A DNA stretch of 6,939 bases. Origin: Bacteroidales bacterium (GTDB taxonomy: Bacteria; Bacteroidota; Bacteroidia; Bacteroidales; B18-G4). The notes beneath the pieces were generated by a model, which did not search any database, was not told the DNA's origin, and worked only from the letters and a program-made list of their open reading frames with translations. Below, piece by piece: positions 1 to 6,287 of this stretch. Position 1 is the first letter of the stretch, and each line of letters begins with the position of its first letter. Position numbers and translations under genes: made by a program. The stretch covers positions 1-6,939 of the forward strand of contig JAGLEK010000524.1 in the NCBI GenBank assembly GCA_023145125.1. Reading direction: 5' to 3'.

Positions 1-1716
1 CCCGGCGATCAACCCACTATACAGGAAGGTATTAATGCTGCCAGTAATGAAGATACCGTTCTTGTTGCAAATGGAACCTGGTTCGAGAATATTACCTACA
101 AAGGCAAAGCCATAACCGTTGCCAGTAATTATATTTTAAGCGGAGATACAAACGATATCCATAATACCATTATAGATGGCAGCAATCCCGTTTATCCCGA
201 CACGGCCTCAGTAGTAAGGTTTGTAAATGGAGAGGATACCACTTCTGTTATATATGGTTTTACGATAACCGGAGGGAGGGGAACTAATTTGCAACCCGCT
301 ATTAATTATCAGGCAGGAGGCGGGATTTTGTGTTGGAATTCAGGTGCAAAAATCATTAGTAATTATATCGTTTATGATTCGTTATTGACAGACATTCAGG
401 GCATTGGATGTGGGATTTATGGGGGCCCAAATGGCAGCAACTCATATTTGCTTATTGTAAACAACAAAATACAAAACAATTATATTTACTCAACCTCTCC
501 TGATTACTTTGCTACGGGGGCTGGGATCGGGACGGATTGCCACTGCATCATCAGGGGGAACAATATATCCTATAATACCAGTATTGCCGAAAACTGGCGT
601 GCCTCTGCCCCCATTAATTGTCGGGGTTTTAATAATTATATCAGGTTCAATAGTATTTCTGAAAATATAATTAATCATAATATAACTATTTCTCGTGCAG
701 ACTCTGAGCCTCAAATTTTTGGCGGAGCTATTTACATTATGAATAATTATGGGAATATTAGCAACAACGAAATTAAATATAATGAAGTAGCTGCTGAATC
801 ATCAGATGGGAAGTGTACTGGTTCAGGCATAACACTTCTTTACACGGATGAATCCTTCATTGTAAACAATAATATTATTTCATACAATAAATTTACTGCC
901 GGACAGCTCTGCTGGGGAGGTGGGTTACTTATCCTCTTTAGCACCCCAAAAGTTTTTAACAACATAATTAGTAATAATGAAGCTACAAATGGTGGTGGCA
1001 TAGGAGTTCAGGGTAGTGGTCCGGAATACCCATTTATTGTTAATAATACAATTGTTGATAATATTGGTAGTTGGGGTGGAGGGATGTGGATATATGAGGA
1101 TAGTACAATTATTCTCAACAATATAATTTATAATAATATAGCTTTAGTAAACCCTGCGATATATGATGCTTTTGAAACTACGAAAGTAAATTATTCTGAC
1201 ATTGAAGGAGGTTGGATAACAGGAGATGGAAATATCGATGTCGATCCAAATTTTATTGACGAATTATATCATCTTGATTGCTACTCCAGTCAATGTATTA
1301 ATGCCGGAACAGATGAAATTAAAATAAACGGTATAACATACATAGCCCCACTTTTTGATTTTGATGGAGAGCCAAGGCCACAAGATGGCTATTTTGATAT
1401 AGGAGCCGATGAAGAAGAATTATGTACTTCAATTGCCGAATTAGACTTAACAGAAACAGTTTTTGACTTAGGAGTCAATCCCAATCCCTCTTCCGGAATT
1501 GTCATTATAACCTACAAACAAGTTGAAAGAGGAAAGGTTACGTTGAATGTGATTAACCATAAAGGCGAACTGCTCAAAACTTACAGTCTTGAAAACCAAA
1601 ACCCGGGCAAACATACAATGAATCTTGATTTGTCTCATTTGCCAAACGGGCTGTATCTAATTCGCATGCAATCAGGAAATTCTGTTGAAACAGCAAAAAT
1701 CATCCTTCATAAATAA
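1..1716 (+). CDS. Right-handed beta-helix repeat protein with T9SS type A sorting domain, 5' end cut off by the window
   Basis: The frame is open from base 1, so the N-terminus and presumed signal peptide lie upstream; 571 residues are visible. The visible N-terminus (PGDQPTIQEGINAA, then DTVLVANGTW) is the usual opening of secreted beta-helix proteins, so probably only a few dozen residues are missing. About nine coils follow with Asn ladders roughly every 30 residues, for example IISNYIVYD (~118), IVNNKIQNN (~152), IVNNNIISYN (~287), VFNNIISNN (~318) and ILNNIIYNN (~371). The helix is capped by DGEPRP...DIGADE (~455-471), typical of this class. Residues ~485-571 form a T9SS type A sorting domain (NPNPSSG, then DLSHLPNGLYLIRM, ending KIILHK). 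By family knowledge the product is carried across the outer membrane by T9SS and released or anchored at the surface. Beta-helix folds often bind or cleave polysaccharides, but I see no identifiable catalytic site, so substrate and activity are unknown. An internal TTG at 289 is not the start, because homologous sequence continues upstream of it. Confidence 0.9.
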   Translation, partial: PGDQPTIQEGINAASNEDTVLVANGTWFENITYKGKAITVASNYILSGDTNDIHNTIIDGSNPVYPDTASVVRFVNGEDTTSVIYGFTITGGRGTNLQPAINYQAGGGILCWNSGAKIISNYIVYDSLLTDIQGIGCGIYGGPNGSNSYLLIVNNKIQNNYIYSTSPDYFATGAGIGTDCHCIIRGNNISYNTSIAENWRASAPINCRGFNNYIRFNSISENIINHNITISRADSEPQIFGGAIYIMNNYGNISNNEIKYNEVAAESSDGKCTGSGITLLYTDESFIVNNNIISYNKFTAGQLCWGGGLLILFSTPKVFNNIISNNEATNGGGIGVQGSGPEYPFIVNNTIVDNIGSWGGGMWIYEDSTIILNNIIYNNIALVNPAIYDAFETTKVNYSDIEGGWITGDGNIDVDPNFIDELYHLDCYSSQCINAGTDEIKINGITYIAPLFDFDGEPRPQDGYFDIGADEEELCTSIAELDLTETVFDLGVNPNPSSGIVIITYKQVERGKVTLNVINHKGELLKTYSLENQNPGKHTMNLDLSHLPNGLYLIRMQSGNSVETAKIILHK

Positions 1717-1719
1717 ACA

Positions 1720-1790
1720 GGTTCAGGGTACAGGGTGCAAGGTTCAGGGACCCAAAACCACCCTGTCCCCTGCACCCTGCACCTGGCACC
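1720..1790. repeat. Long imperfect hairpin just after the beta-helix gene (repeat-derived, possible terminator)
   Basis: Arms 1720-1749 and 1761-1790 pair at about 23 of 30 positions around an 11-nt loop (1750-1760), with an uninterrupted core CAGGGTGCA / TGCACCCTG. The structure begins 4 nt after the stop codon, so it could end or protect the upstream transcript, but no T-run follows the right arm. The left arm resembles 3996-4014 (about 15 of 19 bases), so both probably belong to one dispersed repeat family. The terminator role is inference. Confidence 0.6.
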
Positions 1791-1844
1791 CATAATAAAT
1801 TTCAAAAAAACTTCAAACCTTAAAACTTAGAACTAACTCAAAAC

Positions 1845-1894
1845 TCAACAACCTGTCCCGAGCGAAGTCGAGGGGCCCAACACTCAAAACTATT
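1845..1894. repeat. 50-bp dispersed intergenic repeat, copy A
   Basis: This stretch matches 4190-4239 at 45 of 50 positions without gaps. Both copies begin TCAACAACCTGTCC, contain GAAGTCGA, and end ACTCAAAACTATT. Copy A stops 5 nt before the ATG of the propeller gene, so it would lie within that gene's 5' leader or promoter region. The surrounding plus strand (1801-1899) is G-poor and consists of AACTCAAAACT-like words also found at 3870-3955 and 4220-4285. No function can be read from it. Confidence 0.75.
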
Positions 1895-1899
1895 TTCTA

Positions 1900-3774
1900 A
1901 TGAAAAAACTTCTACTCTTAACCACAATCCTGATGATCACAGCGATGCTCAGTGCCCAGGAAAGAGTCCTTATTCCAAAGGAAAATTTAAACATCGGAGT
2001 TAAAACAAGCCTGGATTTACCGTCTTCTGGATCCCATACAATTTTAAACCCTTTTCAAAGCAATTTGAAATCTGGAGCATTAGCACCAACCGAACATCTT
2101 ATTGGAACAACCTTTTATGATCTGCAGGCAAATCGGTCTCTTCAAAACAGGATCTACCGTCACGATGATGGTAGTATCGGAGCTGTATGGACAAGAGGAA
2201 TCGATGATGCCCCGGATTTTCCTGACAGGGGTACCGGATATAATTATTATAACGGAACTGAATGGGGCCCATTACCTGAAACAAGAATAGAAAGCATACG
2301 TACAGGCTGGCCTAATTATGCAGCATTGGGATCTGGCGGAGAAATAATTGTATGTCATGATAATAATCTATTTAAACTATACTTCCTAACAAGGGAGAAT
2401 AAGGGTATTGGTGATTGGACGGAAGCATATTATTCATATAATACCGGACCGGATAATTTGGCTTGTCCAAGAATTATAACAGCCGGCACTGACCATAATA
2501 CCATTCATATGATTGCTAATACTTGGGATGAATACATGGGGCAGGAATATGCTATAATATATGCACGATCTCAAGACGGTGGCATGACATGGAATATTGA
2601 AAATGAAACTTTGGAGGGTACGGGAATTGATGATTATCAATCGCTTTATGTTGATAGTTATGTATGGGCTGATGAAAGGGCTGGGACTCTGGCTTTTTTG
2701 TGTGGAACTGCCTGGTATGATCTCTTCATGATGAAGTCAACAGATGATGGCGATACCTGGGAAAAGACAATTATCTGGCAGCACCCTTATCCGTTTTTTG
2801 ATTGGAGCTCTACTATTACCGATACTTTCTTTTGTATGGATAACTCTGCAAGTATTGCCCTGGATTCAGACGGAAAAGCACATATTGTGTTTGGCATCAA
2901 TAGAGTTATTCATCCTATCGCAGGAAATGATTTTTGGTATTACCCAGAAGTAGATGGAATTGGCTACTGGAATGAAGATATGGAGCCTTTCTCAAATGAC
3001 CTGGATGCTCTTGCTCCTCCGGGTTATGGATTTGCAAACTCTGAAATGGTAGAGAACTATAATTACATAGGTTGGATGCAGGATGTAAATGGTAATGGTA
3101 GTCTCGATCTAAACTCTGGATTTATGTTCTATATGGAGATTGGTCCTTCTACAATGCCAAGTATTACTATTGATAATCAAGATCGAATATTTATTATTTA
3201 TTCATCCACCACCGAAACCTATGAATACGAGAATTATAATTACAGGCATATTTGGGCCAGGGCATGCGAAAATGGATTCTGGGGGCCTTTCCTTGACCTG
3301 ACAGAAGATATCGCTCATATTTATGATGAATGTTTTTATCCGGTCTTGGCATCTTCTTCAGATGAAAATATACATTATTTTTTTAATGCCGATGGAATCC
3401 CCGGCCTGGGCTGGGGACAAAATCACGATTATATAGAGAATCGGATTATATATGGTGCTCTGCCAAAACCTGACTTACTTACCGGAATAAAAGAAAAGGG
3501 TGAAATTCAAGATGAAGGTATGGCTTTGAAAACGAACCCAAACCCCACCCCTGGTATCATCAATATAAAATACGAACTTAAAGATGTTGGGGAGGTTAAC
3601 ATGAGTATGATAAACATCCAGGGCGAACTATTGCAAACCCATATCATCGAAAATCAAACCATCGGAGAGAATTCAACAAAGCTTGATCTCTCCCATTTGC
3701 CAGATGGACTTTACTTAATCCGTTTGCAGGCAGGCAATAATTCAGAAACATCAAAAATCATCATTCATAAATAA
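1900..3774 (+). CDS. Secreted Asp-box (BNR/sialidase-like) beta-propeller protein with T9SS type A sorting domain
   Basis: The 624-residue protein starts at ATG 1900 with a clear signal peptide (MKKLLLLTTILMITAMLSAQ), cleaved around SAQ|ERV, so the start is secure although no Shine-Dalgarno is visible. The body (~60-525) holds two canonical Asp boxes, S-x-D-x-G-x-T-W, at 224-231 (SQDGGMTW) and 280-287 (STDDGDTW). There are also looser propeller-type strands such as RHDDGSIGAVWTRG (87-100), ALDSDGKAHIVFG (320-332) and TIDNQDRIFIIYS (423-435). A DVNGNGSLD stretch (395-403) resembles a calcium-binding loop. Residues ~540-624 are a T9SS type A sorting domain (NPNPTPG, DLSHLPDGLYLIRL, ending KIIIHK). 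The product is expected to be exported by Sec and then T9SS to the surface or medium. Asp boxes mark the propeller fold, not activity; I see no convincing sialidase arginine triad or FRIP motif, so a binding or structural role is as likely as glycosidase activity. It follows the beta-helix gene by 183 bp and shares its type of sorting domain. Confidence 0.9.
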   Translation: MKKLLLLTTILMITAMLSAQERVLIPKENLNIGVKTSLDLPSSGSHTILNPFQSNLKSGALAPTEHLIGTTFYDLQANRSLQNRIYRHDDGSIGAVWTRGIDDAPDFPDRGTGYNYYNGTEWGPLPETRIESIRTGWPNYAALGSGGEIIVCHDNNLFKLYFLTRENKGIGDWTEAYYSYNTGPDNLACPRIITAGTDHNTIHMIANTWDEYMGQEYAIIYARSQDGGMTWNIENETLEGTGIDDYQSLYVDSYVWADERAGTLAFLCGTAWYDLFMMKSTDDGDTWEKTIIWQHPYPFFDWSSTITDTFFCMDNSASIALDSDGKAHIVFGINRVIHPIAGNDFWYYPEVDGIGYWNEDMEPFSNDLDALAPPGYGFANSEMVENYNYIGWMQDVNGNGSLDLNSGFMFYMEIGPSTMPSITIDNQDRIFIIYSSTTETYEYENYNYRHIWARACENGFWGPFLDLTEDIAHIYDECFYPVLASSSDENIHYFFNADGIPGLGWGQNHDYIENRIIYGALPKPDLLTGIKEKGEIQDEGMALKTNPNPTPGIINIKYELKDVGEVNMSMINIQGELLQTHIIENQTIGENSTKLDLSHLPDGLYLIRLQAGNNSETSKIIIHK

Positions 3775-3782
3775 ACTGTGAC

Positions 3783-3846
3783 CCTCTGAGTCTCTGTGAC
3801 TCCGTGGCAATAAAATAATAGCCACAGAGGCACGGAGGCACAGAGG
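3783..3846. repeat. Long hairpin with 26-nt arms (CACAGAGGCACGGAGG-type repeat)
   Basis: Arms 3783-3808 and 3821-3846 pair at 21 of 26 positions by Watson-Crick, and two or three of the remaining five are G-T wobbles. The 12-nt loop (3809-3820) is all A/T except for no G or C. The right arm is internally repetitive (CACAGAGG, CACGGAGG, CACAGAGG). It starts 8 nt after the stop of the propeller gene. I recognise this word as a common intergenic repeat type in Bacteroidota from memory, not from a search. It could end transcription from either side, but there is no T-run. Confidence 0.75.
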
Positions 3847-3990
3847 AATACGGTTGTAAATTACAAACTTCAAAAACCAAAATTCAAATTCTAAAACACT
3901 TAAAATTTAAAACTTAAAACTAACTCAAAACTCAACCCTCAACACTCAAAACTTAAGTGGGGTTAGGTAGATAGGTTGTTGGTTAGGTAA

Positions 3991-4035
3991 GGTCCAGGGT
4001 TCAAGGTACAGGCTACAGGAACCCGGGCCTTTTTT
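3991..4035 (+). terminator. Candidate rho-independent terminator
   Basis: GGTCC (3991-3995) and GGGTTC (3997-4002) pair with GAACCC (4019-4024) and GGGCC (4025-4029). This gives an 11-bp stem with one bulged A (3996), one G-T wobble and a 16-nt loop. Six T residues follow directly (4030-4035). It is the best intrinsic-terminator signature in the window and points in the direction of the propeller gene, although it sits ~217 bp beyond that stop codon. The loop and left arm derive from the same repeat family as 1720-1749. Confidence 0.6.
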
Positions 4036-4071
4036 ATTGATCATTCGGAATTTTATATGTTCGATGTTTTT

Positions 4072-4133
4072 TAACACAAAGGTCTCAAAGCCTGCCGGCA
4101 GGCAGGGATTTCACAAAGGAACCACAAAGAACA
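4072..4133. repeat. CACAAAGG-type repeat containing a perfect 14-bp palindrome
   Basis: GCCTGCCGGCAGGC at 4090-4103 is its own reverse complement and is followed by a third partial GCAGG. It is embedded between ACACAAAGG (left) and TCACAAAGGAACCACAAAGAACACC (right, from 4111), which are variants of one short word. The layout suggests a palindromic element inserted into or carried within a dispersed intergenic repeat. No coding role. Confidence 0.6.
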
Positions 4134-4153
4134 CCCTAATTCAACCAGCTTTG

Positions 4154-4179
4154 TTCTCCGAAGCTTTAGCGAAGGAGAA
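4154..4179. repeat. Short interrupted hairpin repeat
   Basis: TTCTCC (4154-4159) pairs with GGAGAA (4174-4179). Inside, GC-TTTA-GC forms a second small stem separated by three mismatched positions. It lies between the CACAAAGG-type repeat and copy B of the 50-bp repeat. The whole 26-mer looks like a dispersed repeat, but only one copy is present here, so this is a structural call only. Confidence 0.45.
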
Positions 4180-4189
4180 TTCAACCAAT

Positions 4190-4239
4190 TCAACAACCTG
4201 TCCTGAGGGAAGTCGAAGGGCTCAAAACTCAAAACTATT
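4190..4239. repeat. 50-bp dispersed intergenic repeat, copy B
   Basis: This copy matches 1845-1894 at 45 of 50 positions. The five differences are scattered substitutions with no indel, so the two copies have been separate for some time. Copy B ends ~100 bp upstream of the acyl-CoA synthetase start, compared with 5 bp for copy A and its gene, so a shared regulatory role at fixed distance is unlikely. Confidence 0.75.
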
Positions 4240-4290
4240 AACTTAAAACTAACTCAACACCCAAAACTCAACACTCAAAACTTAAATTAC

Positions 4291-4298
4291 TATATTTG
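4291..4298 (+). promoter_or_regulatory. Candidate Bacteroidota -7 promoter element for the acyl-CoA synthetase gene
   Basis: TATATTTG matches the TAnnTTTG consensus of the Bacteroidota primary sigma factor exactly. Transcription would start at about 4305, giving a leader of ~35 nt to ATG 4340 or ~59 nt to ATG 4364. No convincing TTG/TTTG -33 element lies at the expected spacing upstream, where the sequence is ACTCAAAACTT-like, so the call rests on one box and its position. Confidence 0.45.
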
Positions 4299-4339
4299 TT
4301 CTTCTCGAACCTCCCCGACCACAAAAATTGGGTTGGGAA

Positions 4340-6148
4340 ATGATTTACCAAAAAACTATCAAGATGGAACCAACCCGACTCTTTGACATCCTGGAACTAT
4401 ACCGTAACGACTACGCCGGGAAGGAAGATGCTTTTGCTAAAAATGTTGATGGCAAATGGATTAAGTATTCTTCGGAAGATTATGTTGATCTGTGCACCAA
4501 TGTCAGCTATGGGCTGCTTGAACTCGGCCTTGAGAAAGGCGACCGTGTAACCACTATCTCACAGAACCGCCCCGAATGGAATATAATGGATATGGGCATC
4601 GCGCAGGCAGGGCTGATACACGTTCCCATCTATCCGACCATCAGCACCGCTGAACAGGAATATATCCTGAACCACTGCGAAGCAAAGGTGCTTTTTGTTT
4701 CCGACCAGATGCTCATGAAAAAAATAAAACCGGTGCTTGATAAAATCCACTCCCTGAAAGAGGTGTACACCTATAATGAGGTTGGGGAAGAAAAACACTG
4801 GATGGAGCTGGTTGACCTGGGTAAAAGTGCTGCCGAAAAACAAAAGCCGGCCCTTCAGGCAATAATGGATGCCACCAGGCCGGAAGACCTGCTTACAATT
4901 ATCTATACATCCGGGACTACCGGAAATCCAAAAGGGGTAATGCTGTCACACCATAATCTTTTAAGCAATACATTAATGTCGAAGCCAAGGCTTCCCATTT
5001 TCCATCCGGAAAGGGCAATCAGCTTCCTGCCCTTATGCCATGTTTACGAACGAATGGTGAACTATATTTACCAGATAAACGGAATTGGCATTTACTATGT
5101 AGAAAATCTGGCCAAGATCGGTGATTATATCCGCGAAATAAAGCCACAGATATTTAATACGGTTCCCCGTCTGCTGGAGAAGGTGTACGATAATTTTATC
5201 AAGAAAGGAAAAGACCTCACCGGCATAAAAAAGATCATATATTTCTGGGCTGTGAAGATCGCTCATCAGTATAAATACCCCGGGAAAAACAACTGGTGGT
5301 ATGAAAGAAAACAGAGCCTGGCCGATAAGCTCATCTATAAACACTGGCGTGCCGGGCTGGGTGGAAATATTAAAATAATCGTGTCCGGGGGTTCGGCATT
5401 GCAGGAAAGACTGATCAGGATCTTCTGGGCTGCAGGCCTTCCCGTGTATGAAGGCTATGGCCTGACAGAAACATCACCCGTGATAGCTGTAAACGACCCG
5501 AGAGACCACAAGAGGGTCCGCTTTGGTTCTGTAGGCCCTATACTTGAAAACCTTGAAGTAAAAATTGCCGGGGATGGTGAGATCTTGTGTAAGGGGCCCA
5601 GCGTAATGATGGGTTATTATAAGGATGAAGAACAGACAAGGGAAACCATCAGTAGCGATGGCTGGCTGCATACCGGGGATATCGGTATTCTGGAAGATGG
5701 ATTATTCCTGACAATCACCGACAGGAAAAAAGAGATCTTTAAGAACTCGGCCGGAAAATACATCGCTCCACAGGTGATCGAGAACAAACTTAAGGAATCA
5801 TCCCTTATCGAGCAGGCCATGGTGGTTGGTGAAAATGAAAAATTCGCCAGTGCTATCATATCACCAAACCTAGATTACCTCCATTTCTGGGCTACCAAGC
5901 ACAAGATTCACTTTATGGAAAATAAAGACCTGGTCCGAAATAAAGAGATAGTCGCACGCATGCAGAAAGAGGTAAACAGGGTAAACAAGCGCCTCGGGCA
6001 GGTGGAACAGATAAAACGTTTCCGCATGGTCTGCGACAGCTGGTCGCCGGAAACCGGAGAACTCTCTCCTACCCTGAAACTGAAACGAAAAGAGATTTAT
6101 GCCAAATATAACCATATCCTGAAACAGATCTACCTGGTAAAAGAATAA
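4340..6148 (+). CDS. Long-chain acyl-CoA synthetase (AMP-forming, FadD15/FAA1-like, ANL superfamily)
   Basis: The enzyme activates a free fatty acid with ATP to acyl-AMP, then transfers the acyl group to CoA, for phospholipid synthesis or beta-oxidation; it acts in the cytoplasm or at the inner membrane. Numbered from ATG 4340 (602 aa), the signatures are the P-loop YTSGTTGNPKG (189-199), LPLCHVYER (~230-238), YEGYGLTETSP (370-380), HTGD (444-447) with the adenylate-binding Asp, and the hinge DRKKEIFKNSAGKYIAP (461-477). The C-terminal LSPTLKLKRKEI (575-586) contains the expected catalytic Lys. Length and motif order fit the ~600-aa bacterial COG1022 type and the gene appears intact. Start choice: an in-frame TTG at 4328 is less likely than ATG 4340; ATG 4364 (MEPTRLFD) is a real alternative because homologous sequence begins there. 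A -7 box at 4291 fits both ATGs. By eye the gene is richer in G+C than the two exported-protein genes. Chain-length preference cannot be read from the sequence. Confidence 0.93.
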   Translation: MIYQKTIKMEPTRLFDILELYRNDYAGKEDAFAKNVDGKWIKYSSEDYVDLCTNVSYGLLELGLEKGDRVTTISQNRPEWNIMDMGIAQAGLIHVPIYPTISTAEQEYILNHCEAKVLFVSDQMLMKKIKPVLDKIHSLKEVYTYNEVGEEKHWMELVDLGKSAAEKQKPALQAIMDATRPEDLLTIIYTSGTTGNPKGVMLSHHNLLSNTLMSKPRLPIFHPERAISFLPLCHVYERMVNYIYQINGIGIYYVENLAKIGDYIREIKPQIFNTVPRLLEKVYDNFIKKGKDLTGIKKIIYFWAVKIAHQYKYPGKNNWWYERKQSLADKLIYKHWRAGLGGNIKIIVSGGSALQERLIRIFWAAGLPVYEGYGLTETSPVIAVNDPRDHKRVRFGSVGPILENLEVKIAGDGEILCKGPSVMMGYYKDEEQTRETISSDGWLHTGDIGILEDGLFLTITDRKKEIFKNSAGKYIAPQVIENKLKESSLIEQAMVVGENEKFASAIISPNLDYLHFWATKHKIHFMENKDLVRNKEIVARMQKEVNRVNKRLGQVEQIKRFRMVCDSWSPETGELSPTLKLKRKEIYAKYNHILKQIYLVKE

Positions 6149-6226
6149 CCCGCCCTGAAGGGCGGGAAGCCGCAGTAGAACCAGGTACCTGCTAAGCCTC
6201 GGCTTACGCTGCGCTTCAGCGTAGCG
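6147..6226. repeat. REP-like double-hairpin unit, copy 1
   Basis: The unit starts inside the TAA stop of the acyl-CoA synthetase gene. It holds a perfect hairpin CCCGCCC-TGAA-GGGCGGG (6149-6166), a small perfect hairpin TAAGCC-TC-GGCTTA (6193-6206), and a hairpin CGCTGCGC-TTCA-GCGTAGCG (6207-6226, with one G-T pair). It aligns with 6856-6938 in the same orientation at roughly 80 percent identity; the first 20 bases and a 19-base stretch in the last hairpin are identical. Copy 1 probably also ends transcription of the upstream gene, though no T-run follows the first hairpin. Confidence 0.85.
6149..6166. terminator. GC-rich stem-loop immediately after the acyl-CoA synthetase stop
   Basis: Seven perfect G-C pairs with a TGAA loop begin directly after the stop codon. 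The stem is strong enough to stall polymerase or block 3' exonuclease, but it is followed by AAGCCGCAG rather than T residues, so it is not a canonical intrinsic terminator. It belongs to the flanking REP-like unit, and any terminator role would be secondary. Confidence 0.4.
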
Positions 6227-6234
6227 TTTAGAAA

Positions 6235-6261
6235 CCCCGGCAGCCGGGGGCTTTAGCCCCC
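6235..6261. repeat. Two overlapping, mutually exclusive hairpins downstream of the transposase gene
   Basis: CCCCGG-CAG-CCGGGG (6235-6249) and GGGGGC-TTTA-GCCCCC (6246-6261) share four G residues (6246-6249), so only one can form fully at a time. On the minus strand they lie 27-53 nt beyond the transposase stop, and the second is followed by TTTCTAAA, so they may terminate that transcript. The GGGCTAAAGCCC core recurs at 6291-6302 and 6821-6832. Confidence 0.65.
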
Positions 6262-6270
6262 ACTCTCGTC

Positions 6271-6282
6271 GTACTTCAGTGC
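6271..6282. repeat. Degenerate REP-like hairpin next to the transposase stop
   Basis: GTAC-TTCA-GTGC forms four pairs (one G-T) around the same TTCA loop as the second hairpin of the flanking units. The inner part of that hairpin is GCGC-TTCA-GCGC. It lies 5 nt beyond the transposase stop codon. It is short, and the resemblance could be chance. Confidence 0.3.
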
Positions 6283-6287
6283 AGTAA

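Larger units (their letters stand above)
3775..4339. other. Gene-free intergenic region, mosaic of short repeats
   Basis: No credible gene lies here; the only open frame (4037-4246, plus) runs through palindromes and dispersed repeats and has no protein-like composition. In order the region holds a 26-bp-arm hairpin (3783-3846), a G-poor AACTCAAAACT-type stretch (about 3870-3955), GGTTAGGTAG-like short repeats (3960-3990), a terminator candidate (3991-4035), a CACAAAGG-rich stretch interrupted by a perfect palindrome (about 4072-4133), a further hairpin (4154-4179), copy B of the 50-bp repeat (4190-4239), another G-poor stretch, and a -7 promoter box (4291-4298). Confidence 0.8.

Noticed and set aside
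289..291. TTG as start of the beta-helix gene
   Set aside because: The frame is open to base 1 and the upstream translation (PTIQEGINAA, DTVLVANGTW, GFTITGG) is typical beta-helix sequence, so the gene is cut by the window edge.
1900..3774. Annotation of the propeller protein as a sialidase enzyme
   Set aside because: Asp boxes define fold only; the catalytic residues and FRIP motif of sialidases are not apparent.
4056..4063. TATGTTCG as a second promoter -7 box
   Set aside because: It departs from TAnnTTTG by one base, is ~280 bp from the next gene, and lies within repeat-rich sequence, so it is not supported.
4037..4246. Open frame of 69 codons on the plus strand in the intergenic region
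   Set aside because: It passes through a perfect palindrome, a hairpin and the 50-bp dispersed repeat, and its translation looks like repeat-derived sequence.
4559..6115. Several minus-strand open frames of 65-103 codons inside the acyl-CoA synthetase gene
   Set aside because: They are antisense shadows of a strongly conserved coding frame and show no recognisable protein features.
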